From positions 1 through 64,000 of the forward strand of contig NZ_KB894405.1 of assembly GCF_000374445.1 (NCBI RefSeq): DNA of 64,000 nucleotides. Reading direction: 5' to 3'. The translations under genes were made by a program, and so were the position numbers. A model generated the notes under the pieces. That model did not search any database. It was not told the DNA's origin and saw only the letters and a list, made by a program, of their open reading frames with translations. This DNA is from Actinokineospora enzanensis DSM 44649. Its GTDB lineage: Bacteria > Actinomycetota > Actinomycetes > Mycobacteriales > Pseudonocardiaceae. Below, piece after piece: positions 44,121 to 52,726 of the stretch (position 1 is the first letter of the stretch; the number at the start of each line of letters is the position of its first letter).

Positions 44121-44933
44121 GTGGCGGACACCCGGACCCGACGCGGACATGGCGTGGTGGCGCGACTCCTGGTCGTGCTGTCGCTGCTGATCGTGGCCGC
44201 TGTCGTGGTGTGGGTCGTACGGGTCGTCACGGCGTCGGACACGGACGCGCGGAGCCCGGCCGCGGGGGTGGAACCCGCCGCGGTCGAACCGGACTCCGCG
44301 GCGCCCATCGAGGCGGTCGACACCGGACCGGGCGCGGTCGCGCCGGAGCGGTCCGCGGGCGTGGAAACCTTGCGTGCCTGGGCGAACAAGCTCACCGGGC
44401 CCACCGGCGTCCCCGCTCGTGCGCTGATGGCCTATGGCAACGCGGAGCTTGTCGTGCGCACCGCCATGCCGCGCTGTGGTCTGTCCTGGGCGACTCTGGC
44501 GGGTATCGGGCGCGTCGAGAGCGATCATGGTCGCTATGGCGGTGCCGTGCTGGGTGCGGATGGGCGACCGTCGATACCGATCATCGGTGTGCCGTTGGAC
44601 GGATCTCCTGGTGTGCGGGCGATCGCGGACACCGACCGGGGTGAGCTCGACGGGGACGCGGCCGCCGATCGGGCGGTGGGGCCGATGCAGTTCATCCCGT
44701 CCACGTGGCGGAAGTGGGGTGCTGACGGGAACGGGGACGGGGTCGCGGATCCGCAGCAGATCGATGACGCGGCGCTGGCGGCCGGGCGGTATCTGTGTGC
44801 GCAGGGGCGGGATCTGACTTCTGCCAAGGGGTGGTGGGGGGCGGTGTTCTCCTACAACAACTCCGTGGAGTACGGGCAGAAGGTGTTCGGGTTGGCCGAT
44901 GAGTATGCCCGACGGGCGGCCGCGCGCGGCTAG
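44121..44933 (+). CDS. Membrane-anchored lytic transglycosylase-like protein
   Basis: A 270-residue protein with one membrane helix (about residues 13-37) and an Ala/Pro/Glu linker. The catalytic domain (about 85-262) follows the MltB-type layout: PARALMAYGNAEL, Glu133 in GRVESDHGRYGG, VGPMQFIPSTWRKWG, DPQQIDDAALAAGRYLCAQG and VFSYNNSVEYGQKV. It should cut peptidoglycan between MurNAc and GlcNAc on the outer face of the membrane. GTG start. Confidence 0.85.
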   Translation: MADTRTRRGHGVVARLLVVLSLLIVAAVVVWVVRVVTASDTDARSPAAGVEPAAVEPDSAAPIEAVDTGPGAVAPERSAGVETLRAWANKLTGPTGVPARALMAYGNAELVVRTAMPRCGLSWATLAGIGRVESDHGRYGGAVLGADGRPSIPIIGVPLDGSPGVRAIADTDRGELDGDAAADRAVGPMQFIPSTWRKWGADGNGDGVADPQQIDDAALAAGRYLCAQGRDLTSAKGWWGAVFSYNNSVEYGQKVFGLADEYARRAAARG

Positions 44934-44944
44934 TGGACAGTCGC

Positions 44945-45739
44945 TTATGGACCGGTCAGCAACCGCGCCAGGTCCGGCTCGCCGTCCGTGAGTCCGCGCG
45001 CCATCAGGGTGAAGTACGGGGCGAGCAACGCGGGGTCGACGCCCTGTTCCCGGGCGGTCAGCTCGAACGTGCGGATGCCTGCTACCTGCATGGCGAGGCT
45101 CGAACCCGCGCCCGCGCCGGGATCGGCGGCCGAGGCCGACATGGCCCGCAGCCAGCCGGTGAGCAGCTCGGTGAACCCCGCCCGGTCGACGGCCTCCGCG
45201 CCGATCAGGGCACGGGCATGGGTGACGCCCGCGAACATGCCGTACATCCCGCTCAGCAGGGCGATGTCGTACAGGGCGGCGAATCCCGGGTCCGTGCCGA
45301 CGTAGCGGGCCGCGGTGGGGACGGCGAGAGTCCGTTCGTGGTCGTCGAACAGCTCGCGGGAGCCGCTGTAGAGGGTGTGGCCGGGCGTCGGGGTGCCGAT
45401 CATGGCGGGGACGGCCATGATCCCGCCGTCCAGGAACCTGGCGCCACGGGCCCGCATGAGGCCCGCGCGGGCGCGGGCCTGGCCGGGGGAGCCGGTGGTG
45501 AGGTTGACGACGTCCTTGCCCGCGAGGTCCGCGTCCGCCAGGACCTCGGTGACCGACCGGTCGTCGAGGAGGCAGACGACGACCAGGTCGTTGGCCGCGA
45601 TGGCGGCCGCCGGGGTGGCGGCGGCGATGGTGCCCGGGACCTGCCGAGGGGTGCGGTTCCAGACTGTGACGCCGGTGTCGCGCCAGGCTGTGGCGAGGGC
45701 GGTGCCCATGGCGCCGAGGCCGAGGAGGGTGACGGTCAT
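44945..45739 (-). CDS. NAD(P)-dependent oxidoreductase, imine reductase/hydroxyisobutyrate dehydrogenase-like
   Basis: A 264-residue protein with a Rossmann start (TVTLLGLGAMGTALATA) and VVVCLLDDRSVTEVL, VNLTTGSPGQARA and an all-helical C-terminus, as in beta-hydroxyacid dehydrogenases and imine reductases. The Asp/Tyr catalytic residue of imine reductases is not assigned. ATG 45739 is used; an ATG at 45772 would add 11 residues but would place the palindrome directly at the start. It diverges from the HxlR gene. Confidence 0.75.
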   Translation of the reverse strand: MTVTLLGLGAMGTALATAWRDTGVTVWNRTPRQVPGTIAAATPAAAIAANDLVVVCLLDDRSVTEVLADADLAGKDVVNLTTGSPGQARARAGLMRARGARFLDGGIMAVPAMIGTPTPGHTLYSGSRELFDDHERTLAVPTAARYVGTDPGFAALYDIALLSGMYGMFAGVTHARALIGAEAVDRAGFTELLTGWLRAMSASAADPGAGAGSSLAMQVAGIRTFELTAREQGVDPALLAPYFTLMARGLTDGEPDLARLLTGP

Positions 45740-45773
45740 GGGGTGAGCGTGCTGGTCGGCCGTCGGTGTCATC

Positions 45774-45785
45774 AAGTACGTACTT
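45774..45785. promoter_or_regulatory. Perfect 12-bp palindrome AAGTACGTACTT, candidate HxlR operator
   Basis: It lies in the divergent region 35 bases upstream of the oxidoreductase ATG and 36 bases upstream of the HxlR GTG. HxlR/YodB-type regulators bind GTAC-containing palindromes of this kind. Confidence 0.6.
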
Positions 45786-45821
45786 TGGGGATAGTGGTTT
45801 CCTCCGGGAAAGGGTGGTCTG

Positions 45822-46139
45822 GTGCGGAATCGGCCGGGGACCGGGCATTGCGGGGTGGACGCCGCCATGGGGGTCATCGAGGGGAAGTGGAAGGTCTCGA
45901 TCCTGTGGGCGCTGGGCGAGGGGGTGTGCCGGTTCGGTGAGCTGCGCAGGGTATTGGGCGTGACGGAGAAGGTGTTGGCGGGTCAGCTGCGGGAACTGGA
46001 AGGGGACGGGGTGGTGGTCCGGGAGGATTTCGGCGAGGTGCCGCCCCGGGTGGAGTATTCGTTGAGCGCTCGCGGTCTCGCCTTGAACAGCGCGTTGCGG
46101 CCGTTGGGGGAATGGGGCCGGGAACTGCTGGGCTCCTGA
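45822..46139 (+). CDS. HxlR-family transcriptional regulator
   Basis: A 105-residue winged-helix protein: CGVDAAMGVIEGKWKVSILW, RFGELRRVLGVTEKVLAGQL and an RVEYSLSARGL wing. It has one Cys near the N-terminus, the position at which redox-sensing family members react. It is divergently encoded with the oxidoreductase and is its likely repressor. Confidence 0.87.
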   Translation: MRNRPGTGHCGVDAAMGVIEGKWKVSILWALGEGVCRFGELRRVLGVTEKVLAGQLRELEGDGVVVREDFGEVPPRVEYSLSARGLALNSALRPLGEWGRELLGS

Positions 46140-46219
46140 AGGCGGGAACGCGTTTCCCCCGCCGGGACGACCGCCAGGGTGACGGGGGTCTCTCAGGGGG
46201 GTCGGGTTAGCATCGGGCG

Positions 46220-46528
46220 GTGAGCGGTCGGTCGGGTGTCGGGCGTAGGGTCCTCGTGGTCGGGGTGTCCCTGGTCTCCCTGGCCGTGTGCTGCGGGTTG
46301 GCCTGGTGGCAGTGGCAGCGGTACGAGTCGGTCAGTGGGACCTTCCAGAATCTCGGGTACGTGCTGCAGTGGCCGCTGTTCGGGGTGGCGCCCGCGTACA
46401 TGTTCTGGCGGTTTCGGCAGCTCAGGGCCCGGGAACGCGAGCAGGGGAGTGTGGCCCCCGAGTCGGACGCGCCGGTGTTGACGGTGCGGATCCACCAGGG
46501 GCAGGAACAGGAGCGGGAGTCCCGATGA
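46220..46528 (+). CDS. Small membrane protein, partner of DUF3817 gene
   Basis: A 102-residue protein with two membrane helices (about 10-28 and 45-62; WWQWQRYESVSGTFQN between them) and a charged tail. GTG start. Its stop overlaps the next ATG (ATGA). Found as a pair with DUF3817 proteins in actinomycetes; function unknown. Confidence 0.65.
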   Translation: MSGRSGVGRRVLVVGVSLVSLAVCCGLAWWQWQRYESVSGTFQNLGYVLQWPLFGVAPAYMFWRFRQLRAREREQGSVAPESDAPVLTVRIHQGQEQERESR

Positions 46529-46878
46529 GCATGACCGACGAGGAGAACCCGGCGCAGGCCGTCGGCGCGCCCGGGGTGCGCGGGGCGCTGGCCCGGTACC
46601 GGGTGCTCGCCTACGTGGTCGGTGTCGGGTTGTTGGCGTTGGTGACGGCAATGGTCATCAAGTACGGCTATGACAATTCGACACCGGTGGCCATCATCGG
46701 GCCCGCGCACGGGTTCCTCTACGCCGTCTACCTGCTGACCGCGTTCGACCTGGCGCTCAAGGCGCGCTGGTCGGTCAAGGGCACGCTGTTGGTTCTGGTC
46801 GCGGGGATGATCCCGTTCGTGTCGTTCGTCGTGGAGCGGCGGGTCACGCACCGCGTGCGGGCGGGCCGGAAGCTCTAG
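46525..46878 (+). CDS. DUF3817 membrane protein
   Basis: A 117-residue protein with three membrane helices (RVLAYVVGVGLLALVTAMVI, GFLYAVYLLTAFDLAL, LLVLVAGMIPFVSFVVERR). The GPAHGFLYAVYLL segment is characteristic of DUF3817. Translationally coupled to the upstream gene. Function unknown. Confidence 0.82.
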   Translation: MSMTDEENPAQAVGAPGVRGALARYRVLAYVVGVGLLALVTAMVIKYGYDNSTPVAIIGPAHGFLYAVYLLTAFDLALKARWSVKGTLLVLVAGMIPFVSFVVERRVTHRVRAGRKL

Positions 46879-46899
46879 CGGCTCCCGACCCGGCCCGGG

Positions 46900-47748
46900 T
46901 CACAGCGACTTGCGAACGGTGTACGGGGGGATCGTGCAGCCGCGCAGCGCGTCCGCGTCGATCGTCTCAGGGCGGTACGGGAGCGTGGCGAGGCGCTCGA
47001 TCATCCGGGCGGTGGTGTCCGGGACGGACTCGGCGAGTCCGAACAGGAACGCCCACTCGTGCTCGTCGGAGCCGTAGTACACCGTGGTGTCGAAGACCTG
47101 GTCGAACCGGCGCCAGGAGCGCAGCAGGGTCTCGTTGCGCCACATGGTCTGGCAGCCCGCCTGGCAGATCACCACGCCACCCTCGGTGAGCACCGAGCGG
47201 CAGCGGGTGAGGAACTCCTCCTCGTAGAGGCGGTTGTGCTGGGCGAACTCGGGGCGCTCGTCCGGCAGGTCCACCAGGACGATGTCGTACCGGTCGCCAC
47301 GCGCCTCGGCCTCGACCAGGAACTGCCAGCCGTCGGTGTAGTGCACGCGGACCGGGCCCTCGTGGGCCACGGCGGCGGCCAGCTCGGACTCGGTGTAGCC
47401 GTAGGGCAGGTGCTCGGCGCACAGCTCGACGGCCTGACGGTCGATGTCGACGTGGTCGACCACCGAGGCGCCCGCCGCCACCGAGAGCTGGGAGACGACA
47501 CCCTCGCTGGAGCCGACCACGAGCACGCGGTCGATGCGCCGGGCCAGCAGCAGGCCAGGCACCAGCAGCGCCTCGTGGTAGGTGAGCTGGCTGAACTCGG
47601 TGCTCTGCCGGTCGTCGTCGCAGAACAGGCTCAGGCCCTGGGCGGTCTTGCCGATCACCAGGTGCTGGAAGTCGGTCCGGGTGTCCACCAGGACCTCGGA
47701 CATCTCCCACGTCCGGGTGAGGCCAGGACCAAGCGGTTCGACGATCAT
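46900..47748 (-). CDS. speE: Spermidine synthase (polyamine aminopropyltransferase)
   Basis: A 282-residue Rossmann-fold enzyme transferring aminopropyl from decarboxylated SAM to putrescine. It shows QSTEFSQLTYHEALLVPGLL, typical of the family. The SAM loop is VVGSSEGVVSQ, in which GGGDG has become GSSEG, and the catalytic region is DIVLVDLPDERP. These changes weaken the specificity call. The start overlaps the end of the SAM decarboxylase gene by 4 bases. It is the last gene of the polyamine operon. Confidence 0.8.
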   Translation of the reverse strand: MIVEPLGPGLTRTWEMSEVLVDTRTDFQHLVIGKTAQGLSLFCDDDRQSTEFSQLTYHEALLVPGLLLARRIDRVLVVGSSEGVVSQLSVAAGASVVDHVDIDRQAVELCAEHLPYGYTESELAAAVAHEGPVRVHYTDGWQFLVEAEARGDRYDIVLVDLPDERPEFAQHNRLYEEEFLTRCRSVLTEGGVVICQAGCQTMWRNETLLRSWRRFDQVFDTTVYYGSDEHEWAFLFGLAESVPDTTARMIERLATLPYRPETIDADALRGCTIPPYTVRKSL

Positions 47749-48146
47749 CGGGCGCTCTCCGTGGGAATCGGGTGTCCCCTGTGGACAGTGGTGATCCGGG
47801 CGTCCAGCGCGCCCAGCCGGTCCCGCAGCAGGGCGGCGGCCAGCTCGGGGTCGGCGGTCTCGCCGCAGGTGAAGATGTCCACGAACAGCGACCCGATCTC
47901 CGGGTAGGTGTGGATGGACGCGTGCGACTCCGACAGCAGCGCCAGCACCGTCACACCCTGCGGCTGGAACTGCTTCGAGATCACGTCGCAGATGGTCGCT
48001 CCGGCGTCGCGCAACGAGGATTCCAGCGTCTCGCGCAGGAAGCCCAGGTCGTCGAGCAGCAACGGATCGACCCCGTCGAACTCGGCGAGCACGTGTCGGC
48101 CCGCGAAGTTGCCCACGCCCTGATCGGGCGCACGGTCATACGACAT
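47745..48146 (-). CDS. speH: S-adenosylmethionine decarboxylase proenzyme
   Basis: A 133-residue pyruvoyl enzyme that makes decarboxylated SAM, the aminopropyl donor for spermidine. The self-cleavage motif LSESHASIHTYPE places cleavage between Glu73 and Ser74, Ser74 becoming the pyruvoyl group. His75 and the Cys/Asp part (FVDIFTCG) complete the active site. Length is as expected for the bacterial class 1B enzyme. It overlaps speE by 4 bases. Confidence 0.93.
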   Translation of the reverse strand: MSYDRAPDQGVGNFAGRHVLAEFDGVDPLLLDDLGFLRETLESSLRDAGATICDVISKQFQPQGVTVLALLSESHASIHTYPEIGSLFVDIFTCGETADPELAAALLRDRLGALDARITTVHRGHPIPTESAR

Positions 48147-48170
48147 CTGTCTAACCTCCTGCGAGGGGAA

Positions 48171-49394
48171 TCAGCCGACGAACACCGTCGGAAGGGGCGG
48201 AAAACCATTGAAGGACACCGAGGAATAGCTCGCGGTGTACGCGCCCGCGTCGAGGATGTCGACGTGGTCGCCTGCCCGCAGCGCCATCGGAAGACGATAC
48301 GGGGTGTTCTGGTAGATCACATCATCGCCGTCGCACGTGGGTCCCGCGATGACCACGGGACCGTCCGGTGTGGCCGGGTGCGCCGTGCGCAGCCGGTAGG
48401 CGATGTACTCGTTCTCCGTCTCGGCAAGCCCCGAGTAGCGACCGATGTCGAGATACACCCAACGGTACTCGTCGTCGTCGGACTTGCGCGAGACGAGCAC
48501 CACCTCCGAGCGGATCATCCCGGCGGTGGCCACGATGGCCCGGCCGGGCTCGACGACCAGCTCGGGGGCCTGGTCGAAGTGTTCGGCCACCGCCGCGCGG
48601 ATCGCCTCGGCGTGCGCGGTGAGCGGTGGTGCCTGCTGGTCGCGGTAGGAGGCAGGGAAACCGCCGCCCAGGTTCAGCGAGCGGGTCGGCACGCCCACGG
48701 TGGCCAGGTCGCGCGCGATCGCGCCCGCCTCGGCGATCCCGGCCACCCAGGCGGCCGGGTCGGTGTGCTGCGAGCCGACGTGGAAGCAGGCGCCGTCCAC
48801 GGCCAGACCCAGTTCGTGGGCACGGATCAGGAGACGTCGCGCCATCGCGGGCGCGCAACCGAATTTCTTCCCGAACGGTGTGCCGGACTGCGGGGCGTCC
48901 ACCAGGAACCGGCACCAGACCCGGGACCCGGGCGCGTGTTCGGCCAGGTTCTCCAGGTCGCCCTCGGCGTCGAAGGTGAACCGGCGCACGCCCCGCGCGT
49001 GGGCGTAGGCGATGTCGGCGGCCTTCTTGATGGGGTTGCCGTAGGACAAGGACTCCGGCGCCGCGCCCTGCGCCAGGCACAGGTCGATCTCGCCGGTGCT
49101 GGCCACGTCGAACGCGGACCCCTCGGCGGCCAGGGCGCGCACGACCTCCGGCGCCGGATTCGCCTTGACCGCGTAGAAGATCGCGGCCTCGGGCAGCGCG
49201 GCGCGCATCGCGTGGTAGTTGGTCCGGACCACCGCGAGATCGATCAGCAGGCACGGCGTCGCGGGCGCGCGGTCCGCGAGGAACGCGCGCAGCCGGGGGG
49301 ACAGGTCCGGCGACGCCACAGAGTCGAGCACGGCGTGCACTGTAATACCGCGACCTGGGCGGGTGGACGGGCTGGCCGTCACCGACTCGATCAC
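48171..49394 (-). CDS. PLP-dependent ornithine/diamino-acid decarboxylase (fold type III)
   Basis: A 407-residue alanine-racemase-fold decarboxylase that should form putrescine from ornithine. The PLP lysine is Lys77 (FYAVKANPAP), with HVGSQ and the GGGFP glycine loop in the barrel. GPTCDGDD near the C-terminus carries the conserved active-site Cys and Asp. GTG 49394 or a GTG about 18 codons later could be the start. It is 24 bases from the SAM decarboxylase gene, giving an operon for the whole route from ornithine to spermidine. Confidence 0.85.
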   Translation of the reverse strand: MIESVTASPSTRPGRGITVHAVLDSVASPDLSPRLRAFLADRAPATPCLLIDLAVVRTNYHAMRAALPEAAIFYAVKANPAPEVVRALAAEGSAFDVASTGEIDLCLAQGAAPESLSYGNPIKKAADIAYAHARGVRRFTFDAEGDLENLAEHAPGSRVWCRFLVDAPQSGTPFGKKFGCAPAMARRLLIRAHELGLAVDGACFHVGSQHTDPAAWVAGIAEAGAIARDLATVGVPTRSLNLGGGFPASYRDQQAPPLTAHAEAIRAAVAEHFDQAPELVVEPGRAIVATAGMIRSEVVLVSRKSDDDEYRWVYLDIGRYSGLAETENEYIAYRLRTAHPATPDGPVVIAGPTCDGDDVIYQNTPYRLPMALRAGDHVDILDAGAYTASYSSVSFNGFPPLPTVFVG

Positions 49395-49839
49395 AGTGGC
49401 CGTACCATCCGGGCGAGGGGACCGGGACCGGGCGGGGTCCCGGGCGACGGGGAGCGACGGCGGTACGCCACTGTGACGCCTGGGAACCGGGTGGGTTACG
49501 CGATCGGATCCCTTGGCGGCAGGGCGTTCTCGGTCACACCCGGCCCGTCGCCGTGGTCAGCCGCCGGGCCGGTCGGCGAGTCGTCGGGGACCGCCGCCCG
49601 GGGCCGGGCCGGTGGCGTTCCAGCGGATAGCCCGCCGGATCGGTGACCCGGCAACATGGCGCCCCGGCCCGAGCCGGACCGGGGCGCGAAATCGTTGTAC
49701 GGCTACCGGATGACGGTTCCCGGCGCGTCGGGTGTCCACATCGACACCCGCGCCGTGTTGCGCGCGTCACACCCGGCGGCGCGGTGGGCGGACCCTGGTG
49801 TTCCTCGCGGCGTTCGTGGTACCGCGCGGTCCGCCGGGC
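49395..49839. other. Intergenic region, 445 bases
   Basis: It lies between the start of the polyamine operon and the end of the symporter gene. No gene supported; the polyamine promoter must lie in its left part. Confidence 0.55.
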
Positions 49840-51438
49840 TCAGCGGCCGATGCCGGTGAGCGCCCGCACCTCCATCTCCTTGGCCAGCGCCGGATCCGCC
49901 TTCTCCCGGCTGAGCACCGTGCCCAGCCAGCCGCAGACGAACGACACCGGGATCGACACGATGCCCGGGTTGGACAGCGGGAACAGGTGGAAGTCCACAC
50001 CGGACACGATGGACGTCGGCGCGCCGGACATCACCGGCGAGAACAGCACCAGCAGCAGGCACGAGCCCAGCCCGCCGTACATGCCCCACAGCGTGCCGCT
50101 GGTGTTGAACCGCCTCCAGAACAACGAGTACAGCAGCGTGGACAGGTTCGCCGACGCGGCGAACGCGAACGCCAACGCCACCAGGAACGCCACGTTCTGC
50201 CCGTTGGCCATGATCCCGCCGATGATCGCCAGCACGCCCACCACCACCGCGGTGAGCCGGGCGACCCGCACCTCGGAGACGGCGTCGGCGTTGCCCCGGC
50301 GCAGGATGTTCGCGTACACGTCGTGCGCGAACGAGGCCGACGCGGTGATCGTCAGCCCGGCCACCACGGCCAGGATGGTGGCGAACGCGACCGCCGCCAC
50401 CACGCCCATCAGCACGGTGCCGCCGATCTCGAAGGCAAGCAGCGGCGCGGCCGCGTTCTCCTTGCCGGTGGCCGCCTCGATCCGCTCCGAGCCGACCAGC
50501 GCCGACGCGCCGTAGCCGATCACCAGGGTGGCCACGTAGAACACGCTCATCGTGCCCACCGCCCAGACCACCGAGCGGCGCGCCTGCCGGGCGTCGGGCA
50601 CCGTGTAGAAGCGCATCAGCACGTGCGGCAGACCCGCCGCGCCCAGCACCAAGGCCAGCGACAGCGAGATGAAGTCCAGCGTGGTGATCGGCGTCCGGCC
50701 GTACTGCACGCCGGGGTCGAGGATCTTCTCCCCCTTGCTGTTGTTGGCCGCCGCCCGGTCCAGTAGGTCGGTCAGGCTGAAGCCGAACTTGCCGAGCAGG
50801 AACACGGTCATCAGCACCACGCACAGCAGCAGCACGGCGGCCTTGATGATCTGCACCCAGGTGGTGCCCTTCATCCCGCCGACCAGCACGTAGAAGATCA
50901 TCACCAGCCCGACGACCGCGATCACCAGCGCCTGCCCGCCCTTGGTGTGCACGTCCAGCAGCAGTGCCACCACCGCGCCCGCGCCCGCCATCTGGGCCAG
51001 CATGTAGAACAGCGAGATCACCAGCGTGGAGGTGGCCGCCGCGGCGCGCACCGGGCGCTGCCGCATCCGGAAGGCGAGCACGTCGCCCATGGTGAACCGG
51101 CCGGTGTTGCGCACCAGCTCGGCGATCAGCAGCAGGTTCACCAGCCAGGCCACCAGGAAGCCGATGGAGTACAGGAAGCCGTCGTAGCCGTGGATGGCGA
51201 TGGCGCCCGCGATGCCCAGGAACGAGGCGGCGGACAGGAAGTCGCCGGACAGCGCGATGCCGTTCTGCAGTCCGGTGAAGCCGCCGTCCGCGGCGTAGTA
51301 GTCGGCGGTGGAGCTGTTGCGGCTGCTGACCCGGTACACCACGTACAGGGTGATCAGCACGAAGGCGCCGAACACCACGGTGTTGAGCACCGGGTCGCCC
51401 ACCTGGCCACCCGTCTGCTCGCTCGCGGCGGCGATCAC
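49840..51438 (-). CDS. actP: Sodium/acetate-type symporter (SSS family, ActP-like)
   Basis: A 532-residue transporter with about 13 membrane helices. It shows SADYYAADGGFTGLQNG-like entry (TADYYAADGGFTGLQNG), SGDFLSAASFLGIAGAIA, VYRVSSRNSST and LPHVLMRFYTVPDARQARRS, which are the conserved ActP parts. It would import acetate or another short monocarboxylate with sodium. GTG 51438 overlaps the end of the DUF485 gene by 4 bases, the usual actP pair. Confidence 0.92.
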   Translation of the reverse strand: MIAAASEQTGGQVGDPVLNTVVFGAFVLITLYVVYRVSSRNSSTADYYAADGGFTGLQNGIALSGDFLSAASFLGIAGAIAIHGYDGFLYSIGFLVAWLVNLLLIAELVRNTGRFTMGDVLAFRMRQRPVRAAAATSTLVISLFYMLAQMAGAGAVVALLLDVHTKGGQALVIAVVGLVMIFYVLVGGMKGTTWVQIIKAAVLLLCVVLMTVFLLGKFGFSLTDLLDRAAANNSKGEKILDPGVQYGRTPITTLDFISLSLALVLGAAGLPHVLMRFYTVPDARQARRSVVWAVGTMSVFYVATLVIGYGASALVGSERIEAATGKENAAAPLLAFEIGGTVLMGVVAAVAFATILAVVAGLTITASASFAHDVYANILRRGNADAVSEVRVARLTAVVVGVLAIIGGIMANGQNVAFLVALAFAFAASANLSTLLYSLFWRRFNTSGTLWGMYGGLGSCLLLVLFSPVMSGAPTSIVSGVDFHLFPLSNPGIVSIPVSFVCGWLGTVLSREKADPALAKEMEVRALTGIGR

Positions 51439-51842
51439 CGGTCCACCCCGGCGTCCGCGCGCAGGGCCGCCACCGCGGGGTCCAGGCGCCTGCGCGCCCA
51501 GCGCACGTACAGCGCGGTGATGGCGATGGTGGAGGCGAACTGCAGCAGGCCCAGCGCCAGGCCAACGGTGATCGAGCCGGTCAGCCGGATCGCCATCAGC
51601 TCGTGCGCGTACGCGGCGAGCAGCACGTAGCCGAGGTACCAGAGCAGGAACAGTGCGGTCAGCGCGAAGGCGAAGCGGCGGAACCGGGCGCGCAGCCGGG
51701 TGAACTCGGGGCCCGCGTGCAGCGCGGCGAAGTCCGGGCCCGCGGGCGGCTCGACGCCCGGCTGCTCGGCGCCGATGCCGCCGAAGGTGGCGGACGCGGG
51801 GCGCGGCCGCGGCGCGACCCGGCGCGGGACGACCTCGGTCAT
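51435..51842 (-). CDS. DUF485 membrane protein, partner of ActP
   Basis: A 135-residue protein with two membrane helices (RFAFALTALFLLWYLGYVLL and GLALGLLQFASTIAITALYV) linked by YAHELMAIRLTGSIT, the DUF485 hallmark. DUF485 genes precede actP in many genomes. The ATG follows AAAGGAAC. Confidence 0.88.
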   Translation of the reverse strand: MTEVVPRRVAPRPRPASATFGGIGAEQPGVEPPAGPDFAALHAGPEFTRLRARFRRFAFALTALFLLWYLGYVLLAAYAHELMAIRLTGSITVGLALGLLQFASTIAITALYVRWARRRLDPAVAALRADAGVDR

Positions 51843-52726
51843 GCGGGTTCCTTTCGGATCGGGTGGGGCGTCGGCCGGGCCCGGCGCGGATTCCGGCGGG
51901 CATTCACCGAGACTCGCTGTCGAACTCACAGCCGAACTCGCGGTCGAGCGCGGATAGTCGCGCGGAATGGCGTCGCGGATCGACCGGTCCGGCCGGTCGC
52001 TCATTCCCGGGAACCGCGTCCGGGTGGTACGGGATTCGCGCCCGGGATTCGACGGGGTCCGGTCGGTGTTTCGCCGGTCGCATTGTCGGACGCGGTCGGC
52101 GCACGGGTGGGTACCCGCGCGGGTCACTGTACGATACCGGTTTGGTCGCGTGTCCCCTCGACGCGAACCCTTCACACTTAATGGTGAACCCTGCTTTCGG
52201 CGGGTACCTCCGCGGTACCCGCGCGGTCCGCCCCGGACGCTCCGACTGGGATGATCGACTGTGGCCCGACCACGGTATCCGCTGGTGGAAGCTGTCCACG
52301 ATGGATGATCTCGATCATTGTGCGGGGAATGACCCGTTCGAGCGATCAAGCCGGGAATGTCCATGCGAAGCGTGACCGAATTTCGATCCCGGGCGTCCCG
52401 GCGGCCGCCCCGCGGTCGCCGCACTGTCCGCTTCGTCCGTGTCCTGGCTGGTCAGCCGCCTATTCGCGGAGCGGTTTCGTGATCGCCGACCACGGGTACG
52501 ATCTGTGCTCAAGTTCGCGCCGGGGCCGCGCGTCCGGATAGGACGGCGCGGCCGACGGAAACCCGAGAATCGGTGTGCCCGCATTCCCGCGGGTTCCCGC
52601 CGCGGTGGCCCGGTGGAAAGACCGGTCACCCGGTTTCGCCTGGAAGGAGATCGGCGCGGTGACGGTGCGGCAGTTATTCCGAGAACGGCAAGTGTCCGCC
52701 GCAGAGGCTCACGCGTGAGGGAGAAC
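51843..52726. other. Long intergenic region, 884 bases
   Basis: It lies between two divergent operons. I found no supported gene. It contains a strong hairpin at 52200-52222 and several CCCGGGA/TCCCGGG motifs. Both promoters must be here. Confidence 0.55.
52200..52222. repeat. Hairpin with 9-bp arms
   Basis: GCGGGTACC (52200-52208) and GGTACCCGC (52214-52222) around TCCGC. It sits about 500 bases upstream of the conservon kinase. Confidence 0.7.

Noticed and set aside
49643..50515. Long plus-strand frame across the symporter gene
   Set aside because: Shadow of the well-conserved SSS transporter on the other strand.
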